From contig JAFYLH010000006.1 in assembly GCA_017537175.1 (NCBI GenBank), positions 62,001-126,000 on the forward strand: a stretch of 64,000 nucleotides of DNA. Reading direction: 5' to 3'. Below the pieces are notes generated by a model that was not told the DNA's origin, did not search any database, and was given only the letters and a program-made list of their open reading frames with translations. Positions 9,435 to 18,534 of the stretch are shown in pieces. The stretch's first letter is position 1. The number at the start of each line of letters is the position of its first letter. This DNA comes from Clostridia bacterium (GTDB taxonomy: Bacteria; Bacillota; Clostridia; Oscillospirales; CAG-272). Both the position numbers and the translations under genes were made by a program.

Positions 9435-9957
9435 ATGAAAAGATTTATCAGATATGCGGCAATATCCTTGATGCTTTTGACACTTTATTGTGTTGTAACG
9501 GTTATCGGTGTTTCTGCGGAAGATTGTTCGGTAGTAAGTATAGATAACTATACCGTATATTGACGGCAAGAGGATAGATATTCCCGACGGTTCACTTCTT
9601 TCTGTTCCGAAAAAGGATGCTGTCGGCGAGTACGAGCCCGAAAGAATGAAGTACGCTTATGCGGAGGAGGGCAGCAGATATCTTGTTGCAAACGAAGAAG
9701 AAAAGTTAGCTGCGGCGGAGTTCGAGAAAGAGCGAACAGCACAGATAGCAAATGGACTTGAGAGTTCTGTCAGCTTTTTATGGGCGATAGTCGGAGAATG
9801 CGATACCGAGGTCGTTCCCCATGTGGCAAAGAATATCTGCGATCATATCCCCCATATGTCCAGATGCACATATCTCAAGAGTTACAGCCACGCAGATGCT
9901 CTTGTGGCGGTTCTTGAATTGAAAGATGAAATAATAGATTATATTTGTAATTGGTAA
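9435..9957 (+). pseudogene. Frameshifted gene for a small secreted protein
   Basis: The ATG at 9435, after GAGGGGG, opens a signal peptide (MKRFIRYAAISLMLLTLYCV..VSAEDC). Translation stops at 9561-9563, but the same protein continues in another frame as IDGKRIDIPDGSLLSVPKK and runs to 9957. Restoring two bases in the AT-rich stretch near 9556-9560 (GTATAT to GTATATAT) joins both halves into a protein of about 174 residues. No family is recognised. The C-terminal half is acidic and helical. It could be a true disruption, slippage-prone phase variation or a sequencing error. Confidence 0.65.
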
Positions 9958-9979
9958 ATGTGAATTTTCTATAAAAACC

Positions 9980-10008
9980 TTGACAATTAAAGTCTTTTAC
10001 TGTATAAT
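9980..10008 (+). promoter_or_regulatory. rpmH operon promoter
   Basis: Consensus TTGACA (9980-9985), 17-base spacer, TATAAT (10003-10008), followed by an AGGAGGAG ribosome site before rpmH. Confidence 0.9.
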
Positions 10009-10055
10009 CATATGACACATGGTTTTTTTCAAACTAAGGAAGGAGGAGACCGTAA

Positions 10056-10190
10056 ATGCTTAGAACTTATCAGCCTAAGAAGCGCCAGAGAAAGAAGGAG
10101 CACGGCTTCAGAAAGAGAATGGCTACCGCTAACGGTAGAAAGGTCCTCAAGAGAAGACGCGCTAAGGGCAGAGCAAGATTAACTTATTAA
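10056..10190 (+). CDS. rpmH: 50S ribosomal protein L34
   Basis: 44 residues, the standard length of L34. The sequence begins [20 protein letters not shown], the hallmark of this family, and ends in a highly basic tail ([13 protein letters not shown]). It is a structural component of the large ribosomal subunit. It is the first gene of the conserved rpmH-rnpA-yidD-yidC-khpB operon, with a strong promoter and Shine-Dalgarno. dnaA, often next to rpmH, is not present upstream. Confidence 0.98.
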   Translation: MLRTYQPKKRQRKKEHGFRKRMATANGRKVLKRRRAKGRARLTY

Positions 10191-10211
10191 TCTACACTAA
10201 TAATTTCCGTT

Positions 10212-10240
10212 ACAGAGAGCCTTACGACAGGGCTCTCTGT
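10212..10240 (+). promoter_or_regulatory. Intercistronic hairpin between rpmH and rnpA
   Basis: Perfect 10-bp stem ACAGAGAGCC / GGCTCTCTGT with a 9-base loop and no U-tract. It is more likely an mRNA processing or partial attenuation structure, setting more rpmH than rnpA message, than a full terminator (inference). Confidence 0.55.
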
Positions 10241-10260
10241 GCGGTATACGGGTGCAAACT

Positions 10261-10635
10261 ATGAAATATGTTGCAATCGGCGAAAATCATCTTTACTCTA
10301 AGGCTTACGCCAAGGGTAAAAAGTATGTGGGACGCTTAGCCGCAGTTTATGTTTTGCCCGACCTTGCCGCGCGGAGGCTGCAGAAGGCGCATCCGCAAAA
10401 AGTTAAGATCAACCGCATAGGACTGACAGTTTCAAAGAAGTTAGGCTCTGCCGTTGTCCGTAATCGCACCAAGCGAATCATACGGGAGGCATACAGAGCT
10501 ATCGACAGGGAACGCAGTGTGAAGTGCGGTTTTTTAATTGTCATCGTGGCAAGAGGGGCGGCGACCGAAGCCAAGTCCTATCATATGAAAAAAGAATTGG
10601 AAAAGGCACTTGAACGCCTTGGTATGATACAATGA
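10261..10635 (+). CDS. rnpA: Ribonuclease P protein component
   Basis: About 124 residues. It binds the RNase P RNA and helps mature the 5' ends of tRNAs. The family motif is clear: [20 protein letters not shown] followed by [10 protein letters not shown]. The ATG at 10261 is preferred; a GTG three codons earlier (10252) is possible and neither has a strong Shine-Dalgarno. The stop codon overlaps the yidD start (ATGA), giving translational coupling. Confidence 0.95.
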   Translation: MKYVAIGENHLYSKAYAKGKKYVGRLAAVYVLPDLAARRLQKAHPQKVKINRIGLTVSKKLGSAVVRNRTKRIIREAYRAIDRERSVKCGFLIVIVARGAATEAKSYHMKKELEKALERLGMIQ

Positions 10636-10913
10636 AGCATATATTTGTTGCATTGATCAGATTTTATCAGAAGTTCATATCACCATTAAAAAAACCGTGT
10701 TGCAGATTTTATCCGACCTGCTCTCAGTACGCGATAGAGGCGTTTGAGGAATGGGGAGCGGTCATAGGTCTGGGGCTCAGCATATGGCGAATACTGAGAT
10801 GTAACCCTTTTTGTAAGGGCGGACATGACCCTGTGCCAAAGAACAATCGGCGGGTAGCACCCGCGGGCAAAAGCGCCCGCAAAAAGGTGCGAACAAAGCG
10901 CACGGAGCATTGA
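10632..10913 (+). CDS. yidD: Membrane protein insertion efficiency factor YidD
   Basis: 93 residues. The sequence [29 protein letters not shown] and [14 protein letters not shown] are diagnostic of YidD, a small membrane-associated protein that assists YidC-dependent insertion. The tail after the DPVP motif is unusually basic ([11 protein letters not shown]). It lies between rnpA and yidC as usual, overlapping rnpA by four bases. Confidence 0.95.
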   Translation: MKHIFVALIRFYQKFISPLKKPCCRFYPTCSQYAIEAFEEWGAVIGLGLSIWRILRCNPFCKGGHDPVPKNNRRVAPAGKSARKKVRTKRTEH

Positions 10914-11039
10914 CTTCAGTGGCTTACCCATATTAGAATTAATATACAGATCGTGTAATTCCTCAAGGGGACAAGCCATCCCCACCGCTGTATACAGCGG
11001 TCAAAAGGCAATATCAATATAAAGGAATTTTGTTTTGAT

Positions 11040-12323
11040 ATGAAAAAATTCAATTTCAACAAAAAAAGCTTAATTCGTATCATAGCGGTGTCGCTTATGA
11101 TACTTGCGCTTTCGGCACTTCTTATCGGCTGCAGCTTTGGCTCCGGCACCGGTACCGAAACAGGCTCCGGCTCTGCAGCAGCTGCAGATGAGTACAAGGC
11201 ACCCGACGGCTTGCTTGAAAAGATAGCTATCCCCTTTGGTTGGGTCATCGAATACAGCTATAAGGTTGTTCCCAACTATACCGTGGCACTTCTTGTTTTT
11301 GCCATTGCTATGAAGGTCGTGCTTTTCCCCTTCAGCATCAAGCAGCAGAAGAACTCTGTCAAGCAGGCATCACTTCGTCCCAAGGAGCAGGCTATCCGTA
11401 AGAAGTATGCGGGCAGAAACGACAGAGAGACACAGCAGAAGATGCAGCAGGAGATAATGGACCTGTACACCAAGGAGAACTTCAATCCTATGGGCGGTTG
11501 TCTGCCTTTGCTTGTTCAGTTCCCCGTGCTCTTTGCACTCTACAGCGTTATCCGTAACCCCTTGCGTTATACCGCAGGTCTTTCGGTAGATACTATAAAC
11601 TCTATCGGTAATCAGCTTATCAACAGCGGTGTTACTACACTTAAGGATCTTAAGGTTAACGGTGGCGGAGACCTTAACATTCTTAAGCTTATAAGAGAAC
11701 CCGAAACCTTTGAGATCGTAAAGGATCTTTTACCTGACAGTATTGGTACAGTAAAGGCATTGCCTGATCTCACTCTGTTCGGAATGGATCTGTCTATTCA
11801 TCCTACCGAAAAGCTTATTCCCCTTGTTATTATTCCTATCGTAACCTTCGTTTCTGTTTACTTCAGTATGAAGCTGACAAAGCAGCTCACATATCAGCCC
11901 GAGCAGACAGGCGATGCCAAGAAGGCAAACATCATTATGGACCTTGCAATGCCTGCGATGAGTACCTGGTTTGCATTTACCTTCCCCGGCGTGCTTGGTG
12001 TATACTGGATATTCCAGAACGTACTGGGTGTTGCTCAGCAGTTTGTTCTTAAAAAGATGTTCCCAATCCCTGTGTTTACAGAGGAGGACTACAAAAAGGC
12101 TGAGCAGGAGCTTGCAGGTAAGACAAAGGAAAAGAAAAAGAAGTCAAGCACTCCTCAAAAGCGTCACCCCAACTCCCTGCATCACATAGATGATGACGAT
12201 CTTGAGGTTATGGAGATCAAGGATAACTCCAACAAGAAGTCAAAGTCAAAGAAAGAAAATAACTCTATTGTCGAGACCGCACCCTTAAAGGACGAGTCGT
12301 CGAAGGATGGAAAGGAAGAATAA
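11040..12323 (+). CDS. yidC: Membrane protein insertase YidC/OxaA
   Basis: 427 residues. It inserts and folds inner-membrane proteins with or without SecYEG. A lipoprotein signal peptide ends at LIGC (Cys31), as in Gram-positive SpoIIIJ/YidC1. The conserved domain carries the hydrophobic segment YTVALLVFAIAMKVVLFPFS, then helices around FNPMGGCLPLLVQFPVLFAL, and later membrane segments (LIPLVIIPIVTFVSVYFSMK; FPGVLGVYWIFQNVLGV). The C-terminal 90 residues are a highly charged Lys/Glu tail, likely ribosome-contacting. The stop is one base before the khpB start. Confidence 0.96.
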   Translation: MKKFNFNKKSLIRIIAVSLMILALSALLIGCSFGSGTGTETGSGSAAAADEYKAPDGLLEKIAIPFGWVIEYSYKVVPNYTVALLVFAIAMKVVLFPFSIKQQKNSVKQASLRPKEQAIRKKYAGRNDRETQQKMQQEIMDLYTKENFNPMGGCLPLLVQFPVLFALYSVIRNPLRYTAGLSVDTINSIGNQLINSGVTTLKDLKVNGGGDLNILKLIREPETFEIVKDLLPDSIGTVKALPDLTLFGMDLSIHPTEKLIPLVIIPIVTFVSVYFSMKLTKQLTYQPEQTGDAKKANIIMDLAMPAMSTWFAFTFPGVLGVYWIFQNVLGVAQQFVLKKMFPIPVFTEEDYKKAEQELAGKTKEKKKKSSTPQKRHPNSLHHIDDDDLEVMEIKDNSNKKSKSKKENNSIVETAPLKDESSKDGKEE

Positions 12324-12324
12324 G

Positions 12325-13017
12325 ATGGAACAGGAAATTATTGCTACAGGCAGGACCATCGAGGCGGCTATAGCCAGCGGTGCCGAGCAGCTTGGTGTAC
12401 CTGTTGCTAATGTTGATCACGAGGTTCTTGAATACCCCAAGAAGGGATTTTTGGGCTTCGGTGAGGTAGATGCAAAGGTAAGAGTATTTACCGTTGCAAG
12501 AGCCGACTTAACAGCGCTCAATTTTGTAAACACACTGCTTGACAATCTCGGTCTTGATGCCGAGGCAGAGCTGTGTGCAGATAATATCAGTAACGGCGAC
12601 CGTATGATCAATATTACCGGCGAGAGCGCAGGTATTCTTATCGGTCACCACGGCGAGACCCTTGAGGCTCTCCAGTATCTCTGCAACCTTGCGGCTAACC
12701 GCAAGTGCGATGCCGACGGTCTTGAGCATATCAAGATGACAGTTGATATCGAGAACTACAGAAGCAGAAGAGAGCAGACTCTTCGCCGTCTTGCAAGAGG
12801 CGTTGCACAGAAGGTGCTTAAGTACAAGAAGTCTATTACTCTTGAGCCTATGAGTCCCTATGAAAGAAGGATCATCCATTCCGAGATCCAGAACTTCAAG
12901 GGCGTTACAACAAACTCTATCGGCTCTGACAACAACCGCCGTGTTGTGGTTGCCTTTGAGGGCAATCGCGGCCGCAGAAGAGAGCAGAGATCCCAGAATC
13001 CTGCAGCAGAAGAATAA
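12325..13017 (+). CDS. khpB: RNA-binding protein KhpB (Jag)
   Basis: 230 residues from the ATG at 12325 (AAAGGAAG site); an upstream start inside yidC is rejected. It has an N-terminal Jag domain (ATGRTIEAAIASGAEQLGV, KKGFLGFG), a KH domain (GILIGHHGETLEALQYL) and an R3H domain (SPYERRIIHSEIQ). Family members bind RNA with KhpA and affect cell division and envelope synthesis. Its position after yidC is conserved; mnmE, often next, is missing here and found at 4054-5412. Confidence 0.95.
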   Translation: MEQEIIATGRTIEAAIASGAEQLGVPVANVDHEVLEYPKKGFLGFGEVDAKVRVFTVARADLTALNFVNTLLDNLGLDAEAELCADNISNGDRMINITGESAGILIGHHGETLEALQYLCNLAANRKCDADGLEHIKMTVDIENYRSRREQTLRRLARGVAQKVLKYKKSITLEPMSPYERRIIHSEIQNFKGVTTNSIGSDNNRRVVVAFEGNRGRRREQRSQNPAAEE

Positions 13018-13024
13018 TATAACA

Positions 13025-13061
13025 AAGAGCATCGGCAAACAACCGATGCTCTTGCTTTTTT
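13025..13061 (+). terminator. Terminator of the rpmH-khpB operon
   Basis: Stem AAGAGCATCGG / CCGATGCTCTT, 7-base loop, then GCTTTTTT. Its tail supplies the -35 box of the rarA promoter. Confidence 0.88.
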
Positions 13062-13080
13062 ATCGGATTTCTGTTATAAT
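13052..13080 (+). promoter_or_regulatory. rarA promoter embedded in the preceding terminator tail
   Basis: TTGCTT (13052-13057), 17-base spacer, TATAAT (13075-13080). Confidence 0.65.
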
Positions 13081-13111
13081 AATTGTAATTTAGTGTTAAT
13101 GAGGAAACAAA

Positions 13112-14347
13112 ATGTCAAACAGACCCTTGGCGGACCGTATCCGTCCGCAGAACTTTGATGATATGGTAGGGCAGCAGCATCTTTTTGGAGAGAGAGGTGC
13201 TATTCGTCGTATTGTGGGTAGCGGATATTTGCCCAATATGATATTCTGGGGTCCGCCCGGTACGGGAAAGACCACCGCCGCCAATATTATTGCGGCACAG
13301 TCGGGTATGACTCTGCGCTGTCTCAATGCCACCTCCGCATCCCTTGCGGATGTCCGTGAGGTCATTGCCGAAACAGATTCGGTGTTCGGCTCAGAGGGGA
13401 TACTTCTTTATCTCGACGAGATACAGTACTTTAACAAAAAGCAGCAGCAGTCCCTTTTGGAATATATGGAGAACGGCAGGATAACCCTCATTGCCTCCAC
13501 TACCGAAAATCCTTATCTGTATGTGTACAACGCCATCATTTCAAGAAGCGCCACCTTTGAGTTCAGGTCTGTGACCACAGCGGATATTATTCCCGCCATC
13601 CGCCGTGCCCTTGATATACTCAATTCGGAGTCTGACTGTAAAAAGAGCGCAGATGACGATGCCCTTGAATATATTGCCGAGATAGGCGCGGGGGATGTAA
13701 GACGCAGTCTTAACTATCTTGAAAACGCATATCATATCTGCGAGGGTGATATTACCGTTGAAAACATAAAGACCTTTGCCCCAAAGACGGTGGGTAACTT
13801 TGATAAATCGGGTACGGTACATTATGATGTTCTGTCCGGAATACAAAAGTCTATTCGGGGCTCAGACCCGGATGCTACCATATTTTATGTTGCCAAAGCC
13901 CTTGAGGGCGGTGATCTTATAGGTGTGTGCAGACGCCTGCAGGTCATAGCAAGCGAGGATATAGGTCTTGCCTATCCCCAGGCGGCGGCAATAGTGCGTG
14001 CCTGTGTTCAGTCAGCCTTTGACCTGGGTATGCCCGAGGCTCGTATTCCACTTGCCAACGCGGCTCTGCTTTTGGCAACAGCACCAAAGTCAAATTCGGC
14101 ATATGCGGCATACGGAGCAGCGGCAGCCGATATAGAGAAGGGAAAGGGACAGAATGTGCCCTCGCATATGAGACCCAGTAACCGCTATGATAACTATAAA
14201 TATCCTCACGATTATCCGGGACACTATGTCAAGCAGCAGTATCTGCCGGATGATCTCAAGGGCTCCAAATACTATAGCTACGGTGACAACAAGACCGAGC
14301 AGGCGGCAAAAAAATATTGGGAGCTGATCAAAGGTGAAAGCCTTTAA
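13112..14347 (+). CDS. rarA: Replication-associated recombination protein RarA (MgsA) AAA+ ATPase
   Basis: 411 residues. Clamp-loader-like ATPase acting at stalled replication forks. Visible motifs: PLADRIRPQNFDDMVGQQHL at the N-terminus, Walker A GPPGTGKTT, Walker B LYLDEI, sensor 1 (STTENP) and the C-terminal tetramerisation/MgsA region (EDIGLAYPQA; PSHMRPSNRYDNYKYPHDYP). The start follows GAGGAAAC. The gene is transcribed from its own promoter. Its stop codon is immediately overlapped by the left arm of a heptamer element. Confidence 0.95.
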   Translation: MSNRPLADRIRPQNFDDMVGQQHLFGERGAIRRIVGSGYLPNMIFWGPPGTGKTTAANIIAAQSGMTLRCLNATSASLADVREVIAETDSVFGSEGILLYLDEIQYFNKKQQQSLLEYMENGRITLIASTTENPYLYVYNAIISRSATFEFRSVTTADIIPAIRRALDILNSESDCKKSADDDALEYIAEIGAGDVRRSLNYLENAYHICEGDITVENIKTFAPKTVGNFDKSGTVHYDVLSGIQKSIRGSDPDATIFYVAKALEGGDLIGVCRRLQVIASEDIGLAYPQAAAIVRACVQSAFDLGMPEARIPLANAALLLATAPKSNSAYAAYGAAAADIEKGKGQNVPSHMRPSNRYDNYKYPHDYPGHYVKQQYLPDDLKGSKYYSYGDNKTEQAAKKYWELIKGESL

Positions 14348-14583
14348 GAATGCAGAATGCAAAATGCAGAGTGCAGAATTAATGATGAAAACAGTTGCTT
14401 TTGGCAACTGTTTTCTGCTTTTAAATTCATTTTTATCTATACTTATAGTTTTGCTTATAAACCTTTATTACAGCATACTATGGATCTAATGGTACTTATA
14501 GAAATCAAAAGAAGCATTTTGACCAAATCGGTCAAAATGCCTCCATAATTCTGTATTCCGCATTCCGCACTCTGCATTAAGAA
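14346..14583. repeat. Heptamer-arm element copy 1
   Basis: A 238-bp non-coding element between convergent rarA and pncB. The left arm is five tandem heptamers of the AGAATGC type (14346-14381). The right arm is the inverse (ATTCTGT, ATTCCGC, ATTCCGC, ACTCTGC; about 14549-14583). The first interior hairpin is GAAAACAGTTGC/GCAACTGTTTTC (14387-14415). The second is GCATTTTGACC/GGTCAAAATGC (about 14514-14540). It has the same architecture as 30806-31033 and 36188-36422. Confidence 0.75.
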
Positions 14584-14606
14584 GAATAAGTCCCCTTATT
14601 CTTCTT
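14579..14606 (-). terminator. Hairpin at the pncB 3' end
   Basis: Perfect 12-bp inverted repeat AAGAAGAATAAG / CTTATTCTTCTT around a 4-base loop, overlapping the last codons of pncB and touching the heptamer element. No U-tract follows on the minus strand, so termination strength is uncertain. Confidence 0.5.
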
Positions 14607-16056
14607 GTGCCATTCTTCTGCTTGCTCTTCTCAGCAGCTCGTGACGGCAATCCCAGAGCTTCTGGGACATATCCACATAGTAGTTGTGAGGATACTCAAA
14701 ACGCTTCACCTCGTCCCACTGGCGTTCTATCTGCGCACGGCAGTAGTCTCTTATCTGATCTGTGGTGGGTCTGTCATATACCAGCTTGCCGCCGATAAAT
14801 ATAGGCTTTTGCAGCTCCTCTACATAGAAGTCGCTTATCTCCTTTTCCTTCCAGGTGTTGTCGGGATCAAAGATAACAAGGGGCTTTGTTTCGTCAATAA
14901 CCTCGTCGTGCAGACACATAAGGTCTGCTATAGCCATATCGGTGGCCTTTTCGTATATACGGTAGGTCTTTTTGAAATGAGGTGTGGTTATCTTGATGGA
15001 GTTTTCACTTATCTTGATCTTAGGCTTGATGCTGCCGTCCTCACGTTCAACGGCAACCAGCTTGTATACACCGCCAAACACAGGCTCGCTCTTGGCGGTA
15101 ACCAGTCTTTCGCCTACACCGAAGGCATCTATGGGAGCACCCTGACGGATTATGTCACGGATGATGTATTCATCAAGAGAGTTGGATACAATGATTCTAC
15201 ACTCGGTAAGACCCGCATCATCAAGCATCTTTCTTGTCTTCTTGGAAAGGTATGTGATATCACCCGAGTCTATACGCACAGCACATTTGGTGATGCCGTA
15301 TTTTTTAAATACCTCAATTGCGTGAGGCACACCGCTTTTAAGAACATTGTAGGTGTCTATAAGCAGACAGGGGTTGTTGGGATAATGCTTACAGTATGTA
15401 TCAAATGCCTCCAGCTCAGAGTCATACATCTGTATCCAGGAGTGAGCCATAGTACCGCCTGCGGGAACACCGAACTGCTGCTCGGCAATGGTACATGCGG
15501 TGCTGTTACAACCGCCTATATATGCGGCACGGGCGCCCATTATTGCACCCTGAACACCGTGAGCACGGCGGGAGCCGAACTCGGATACAGGTCTGCCGTC
15601 AGCGGCACGGACAATACGGTTTGCCTTGGTGGCTATAAGGCACTGATGGTTGTAGCATAACAGTAAGAAGGTCTCTATAAACTGCGCCTCTATTGCGGGA
15701 GCACGGACTGTGATAAGAGGCTCGCGGGGAAATACGGGAGTACCCTCGGGGATGGCGTAGATGTCACCCGTAAACTTAAAGTCACGCAGATACTCAAGAA
15801 ATTCCTCGGCAAAGCAGCCCTTTGAGCGCAGAAAATCAATATCCTCGTCGGTAAATTTGAGATTTTCGATATACTCAATGACCTGCTCAAGACCTGCCGC
15901 TATGGCAAAGCCGCCGTTGTCAGGCACCTTTCTGAAAAACAGATCAAAATAGGTTATACGGTCCTTTATGCCGGAGCAAAAATAACCGTTACCCATAGTC
16001 AGCTCATAAAAGTCGCAGAGCATGGTGTAATTTTCGCGTACAAACTCTCTTGCCAT
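14596..16056 (-). CDS. pncB: Nicotinate phosphoribosyltransferase
   Basis: 486 residues, the longer Firmicutes form. It converts nicotinate and PRPP to nicotinate mononucleotide in NAD salvage. Signatures include NYTMLCDFYELTMGNGYF at the N-terminus, EFGSRRAHG, the phosphate-binding loop AVRIDSGD, DAFGVGERLVTAKSEPVFGG and the C-terminal segment (ADLMCLHDEV). It is the last of four closely spaced minus-strand genes (lysC, FkbM, SLH, pncB), 11 bases after the SLH stop. Confidence 0.95.
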   Translation of the reverse strand: MAREFVRENYTMLCDFYELTMGNGYFCSGIKDRITYFDLFFRKVPDNGGFAIAAGLEQVIEYIENLKFTDEDIDFLRSKGCFAEEFLEYLRDFKFTGDIYAIPEGTPVFPREPLITVRAPAIEAQFIETFLLLCYNHQCLIATKANRIVRAADGRPVSEFGSRRAHGVQGAIMGARAAYIGGCNSTACTIAEQQFGVPAGGTMAHSWIQMYDSELEAFDTYCKHYPNNPCLLIDTYNVLKSGVPHAIEVFKKYGITKCAVRIDSGDITYLSKKTRKMLDDAGLTECRIIVSNSLDEYIIRDIIRQGAPIDAFGVGERLVTAKSEPVFGGVYKLVAVEREDGSIKPKIKISENSIKITTPHFKKTYRIYEKATDMAIADLMCLHDEVIDETKPLVIFDPDNTWKEKEISDFYVEELQKPIFIGGKLVYDRPTTDQIRDYCRAQIERQWDEVKRFEYPHNYYVDMSQKLWDCRHELLRRASRRMAQEE

Positions 16057-16067
16057 AATTATTCCTC

Positions 16068-17486
16068 TCAGTTAAAGTTGGTAAATCCGAAGTCGGACAT
16101 TGTTATTCCGCAGAAATCCTTGATAAGCTTATTGGATGCGTCAATGTTGAGGAGCAGAGTGCCCTTTGCTATAGCATCAAACTGATCGCGGTAAGCTGAA
16201 TCTCCGCTGTAGCCATTAAGCTTGAAGGAGCTGTCAGATGCGGTGATGATTCCGGAGCCATAGTAATTGGCGTGCTGAAGATCTCCTGTAGTAGAATAGT
16301 AGCTTTCTACGTGGTATCCGCCTGAAGGCTCAAAATCCATAGTTATGGTGGTTTTCACAGTATGGCTGCTACCTGCAAACTTGTATATTATCTCAAATAC
16401 GGTACGGTCAAGGGATTTGTTATACTTAACGTACTGTGTACTTGTAGCACCGTCAGTGTGAGTTACATTTGCCTTGAGGTATTTTGTGTTAGGGTCGCTT
16501 GAATCTGTCATACCCATCTCGGTCATGCAGTATACAAACTTGTCGTACACGCTTGCAAAAAACTCTTTACCGCATCTCTTGCAGATACCGCTGTCGGTGG
16601 TATGGCCGAGAGCCTCGCCCAAGGTGCCGTTACATACGGTACAGGTCATGGGGTTTGTACAGTCTGCTGCTTCATAGCTGTGTCCCTTTGGAGCCATCAT
16701 TTCGCCGCAGATCTCGCAGCGGCTACCCTCTGCACAGTTATATACAGGACAGATATGGCCTGTGGGCCAGTTTTTCATACCGCAAAGTGTACAAGCAGTT
16801 ATTTCGCTGCAAGCCTTAGTACCAAAGTCATGCTCACAATCTGCAAAAACCACATTTTCCATAAACGTACGTATAACCTGAGCCAGTTCGGCACGACTTA
16901 TTGCTCCGCGGGGATTGAGCTTGCCGTTTGAGCCTGAAATGATAGCCTTACCTACAGCCCAGCTGAACGCCTCGGATGCCCAGTCTGCCACCTCGGTTGT
17001 ATCCTCAAACACGGTAAGATCACCTGTATTGACTGTGCTGTAGCAGTTTGCAACGGCAAAATTGTATATAAGTGTTACGGTCTCCTGTCTTGTCAGGGTC
17101 TTGCCTATGCCAAACAGGGTGTCGCTGATACCACGGGAATATCCCTTGGCTATCGCCATATTAACATAAGGAGTATACCATACGTCCGATCTTACATCGG
17201 TAAAGGTACACTGAGAATAAACAGTGTCGTCTCCGTCTAACTTTGCAAGGACGGTCATCATCTGTTCACGGGTGGTAACACCCTTAGGGTCGAAGGAGTT
17301 TTCTGACTTACCTGACATTATTTCGTTTGCATAACAGAAGCTGACAGCGGGTACAAACCAACCGCTTTGCGCATCCTCAAAGGGGAGGGACGCGGTTTCG
17401 ATTGTTACACTTGCGTTGACGGGAATTGCACTCAGTATCAGGATGAGTGTCAGCACCGATGCAAAAATCCTTTTCTTGAAGTTCAT
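16068..17486 (-). CDS. SLH-domain surface protein with Cys-rich zinc-ribbon-like repeats
   Basis: 472 residues. The signal peptide (residues 1-26) is followed by three SLH domains to about residue 215 (SGWFVPAVSFCYANEIMSG; AISRAELAQVIRTFM). Next come four short CxxC units (CTLCGM, CEICGE, CTVCNG, CKRCGK) spaced like the repeats in the proteins at 1-3228 and 48609-51776. The C-terminal domain is unassigned and shares its last residues (FCGITMSDF) with the SLH protein at 7346-9028. A GGAGGATAG site lies within the end of the FkbM gene, one base upstream, so the two are cotranscribed. Confidence 0.85.
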   Translation of the reverse strand: MNFKKRIFASVLTLILILSAIPVNASVTIETASLPFEDAQSGWFVPAVSFCYANEIMSGKSENSFDPKGVTTREQMMTVLAKLDGDDTVYSQCTFTDVRSDVWYTPYVNMAIAKGYSRGISDTLFGIGKTLTRQETVTLIYNFAVANCYSTVNTGDLTVFEDTTEVADWASEAFSWAVGKAIISGSNGKLNPRGAISRAELAQVIRTFMENVVFADCEHDFGTKACSEITACTLCGMKNWPTGHICPVYNCAEGSRCEICGEMMAPKGHSYEAADCTNPMTCTVCNGTLGEALGHTTDSGICKRCGKEFFASVYDKFVYCMTEMGMTDSSDPNTKYLKANVTHTDGATSTQYVKYNKSLDRTVFEIIYKFAGSSHTVKTTITMDFEPSGGYHVESYYSTTGDLQHANYYGSGIITASDSSFKLNGYSGDSAYRDQFDAIAKGTLLLNIDASNKLIKDFCGITMSDFGFTNFN

Positions 17487-17487
17487 A

Positions 17488-18534
17488 TTAACTATCCTCC
17501 TTTATTACGTACAGGTTTATATCCCAGTCGGGTATATAGCTGAATCTTCTTAAATAGAGCCTGTGGCAGGGACAGAGCCTGTGTACATACATAACAAGCT
17601 CAAAAATATCCTCGGTGCGGTGGTAAAGAGAAACAAGCAGGTCAGGGGAATGCTTTTTTATAGTCTCCTCGCTTCCCGTAAGGGCCTTGAGCTCGGCGCC
17701 CTCCACATCATACTTGATGTAATCTATAGCTTCACCGTCGGTAACATTGTCAAGGGTATCAAAATCAAGCATAACGGTCTTACCCTTTTTGCCCTGAGCT
17801 GCACCTCTGCCTGCACCCATATTGAACTCCACACTCTCGGCTTTGTCCCAGGCACCCTTGTTTATCGGGATAATGCGCTCATCCTCATTGGCGGTGAGTT
17901 TTTTGAAATTCTTGGGGTCAGGCTCAAGAGCATAGATGCGCTTGACATTGGGGCATTTTTGGATAAACTCTGCGGCGGTATCCCCTGTATAGGCACCGCA
18001 GTCTGCGATGCTTACATATTTTTGGACATCAAGGATATCCTCCCATACCTCACAGGGGTCGCTTTCTGCCCCGAAGAGATATTCAAGCTTACCCGAGAGT
18101 CTGTAAGAGATTATATTATCAAAGATCTCCTTTGATCTTTCATCATACAAAAGCTCTCTTGCACACAGAATATCAGCCTTGTGCTCTTCGTAATATTCGT
18201 CGTTGAACAGGGTATCACCGTATACCGGAACACAGGGTGCATAAAGCTCCCGTTCTGCGGCTATACGGAGTATATTTTCTCTTACCTCGGCAATAGAGGT
18301 GGCAAAGGATACAAGGACTATAAAATCCTCATATCTGCTGCAGAAATCAGAATATCTTTCTACCGCCATACCCTGAAAGCATTTTCCCGGGCGGTAGAAA
18401 TCGTCGGAGGCAAAGATTCCCGCGCATTTTATGCCGTAATGGTCGAAAACGGAGAGGATCTTATCCGCTCCGTTTCCCATACCGTAAATTACTATCGGTT
18501 TATCTGTGTTTTTTAAATATTTCCAAAGATCCAT
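17488..18534 (-). CDS. FkbM-family SAM-dependent methyltransferase
   Basis: 348 residues. The C-terminal half has the FkbM methyltransferase pattern: the Rossmann SAM-binding motif VSIADCGAYTGDTAAEF, ALEPDPKNFKKL, IDYIKYDVEGAELKALTGSE and a late HRTEDIFELV. The N-terminal 150 residues resemble a nucleotide-sugar/Rossmann-like binding unit (IVIYGMGNGADKI). FkbM enzymes usually O-methylate sugars or polyketides. Beside an SLH gene a role in surface glycan modification is plausible but unproven. The start overlaps the lysC stop (ATGA). Confidence 0.85.
   Translation of the reverse strand: MDLWKYLKNTDKPIVIYGMGNGADKILSVFDHYGIKCAGIFASDDFYRPGKCFQGMAVERYSDFCSRYEDFIVLVSFATSIAEVRENILRIAAERELYAPCVPVYGDTLFNDEYYEEHKADILCARELLYDERSKEIFDNIISYRLSGKLEYLFGAESDPCEVWEDILDVQKYVSIADCGAYTGDTAAEFIQKCPNVKRIYALEPDPKNFKKLTANEDERIIPINKGAWDKAESVEFNMGAGRGAAQGKKGKTVMLDFDTLDNVTDGEAIDYIKYDVEGAELKALTGSEETIKKHSPDLLVSLYHRTEDIFELVMYVHRLCPCHRLYLRRFSYIPDWDINLYVIKEDS

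Noticed and set aside
14346..14583. Heptamer arrays as CRISPR repeats
   Set aside because: The units are 7 bases, directly adjacent without spacers, and no cas genes are near.
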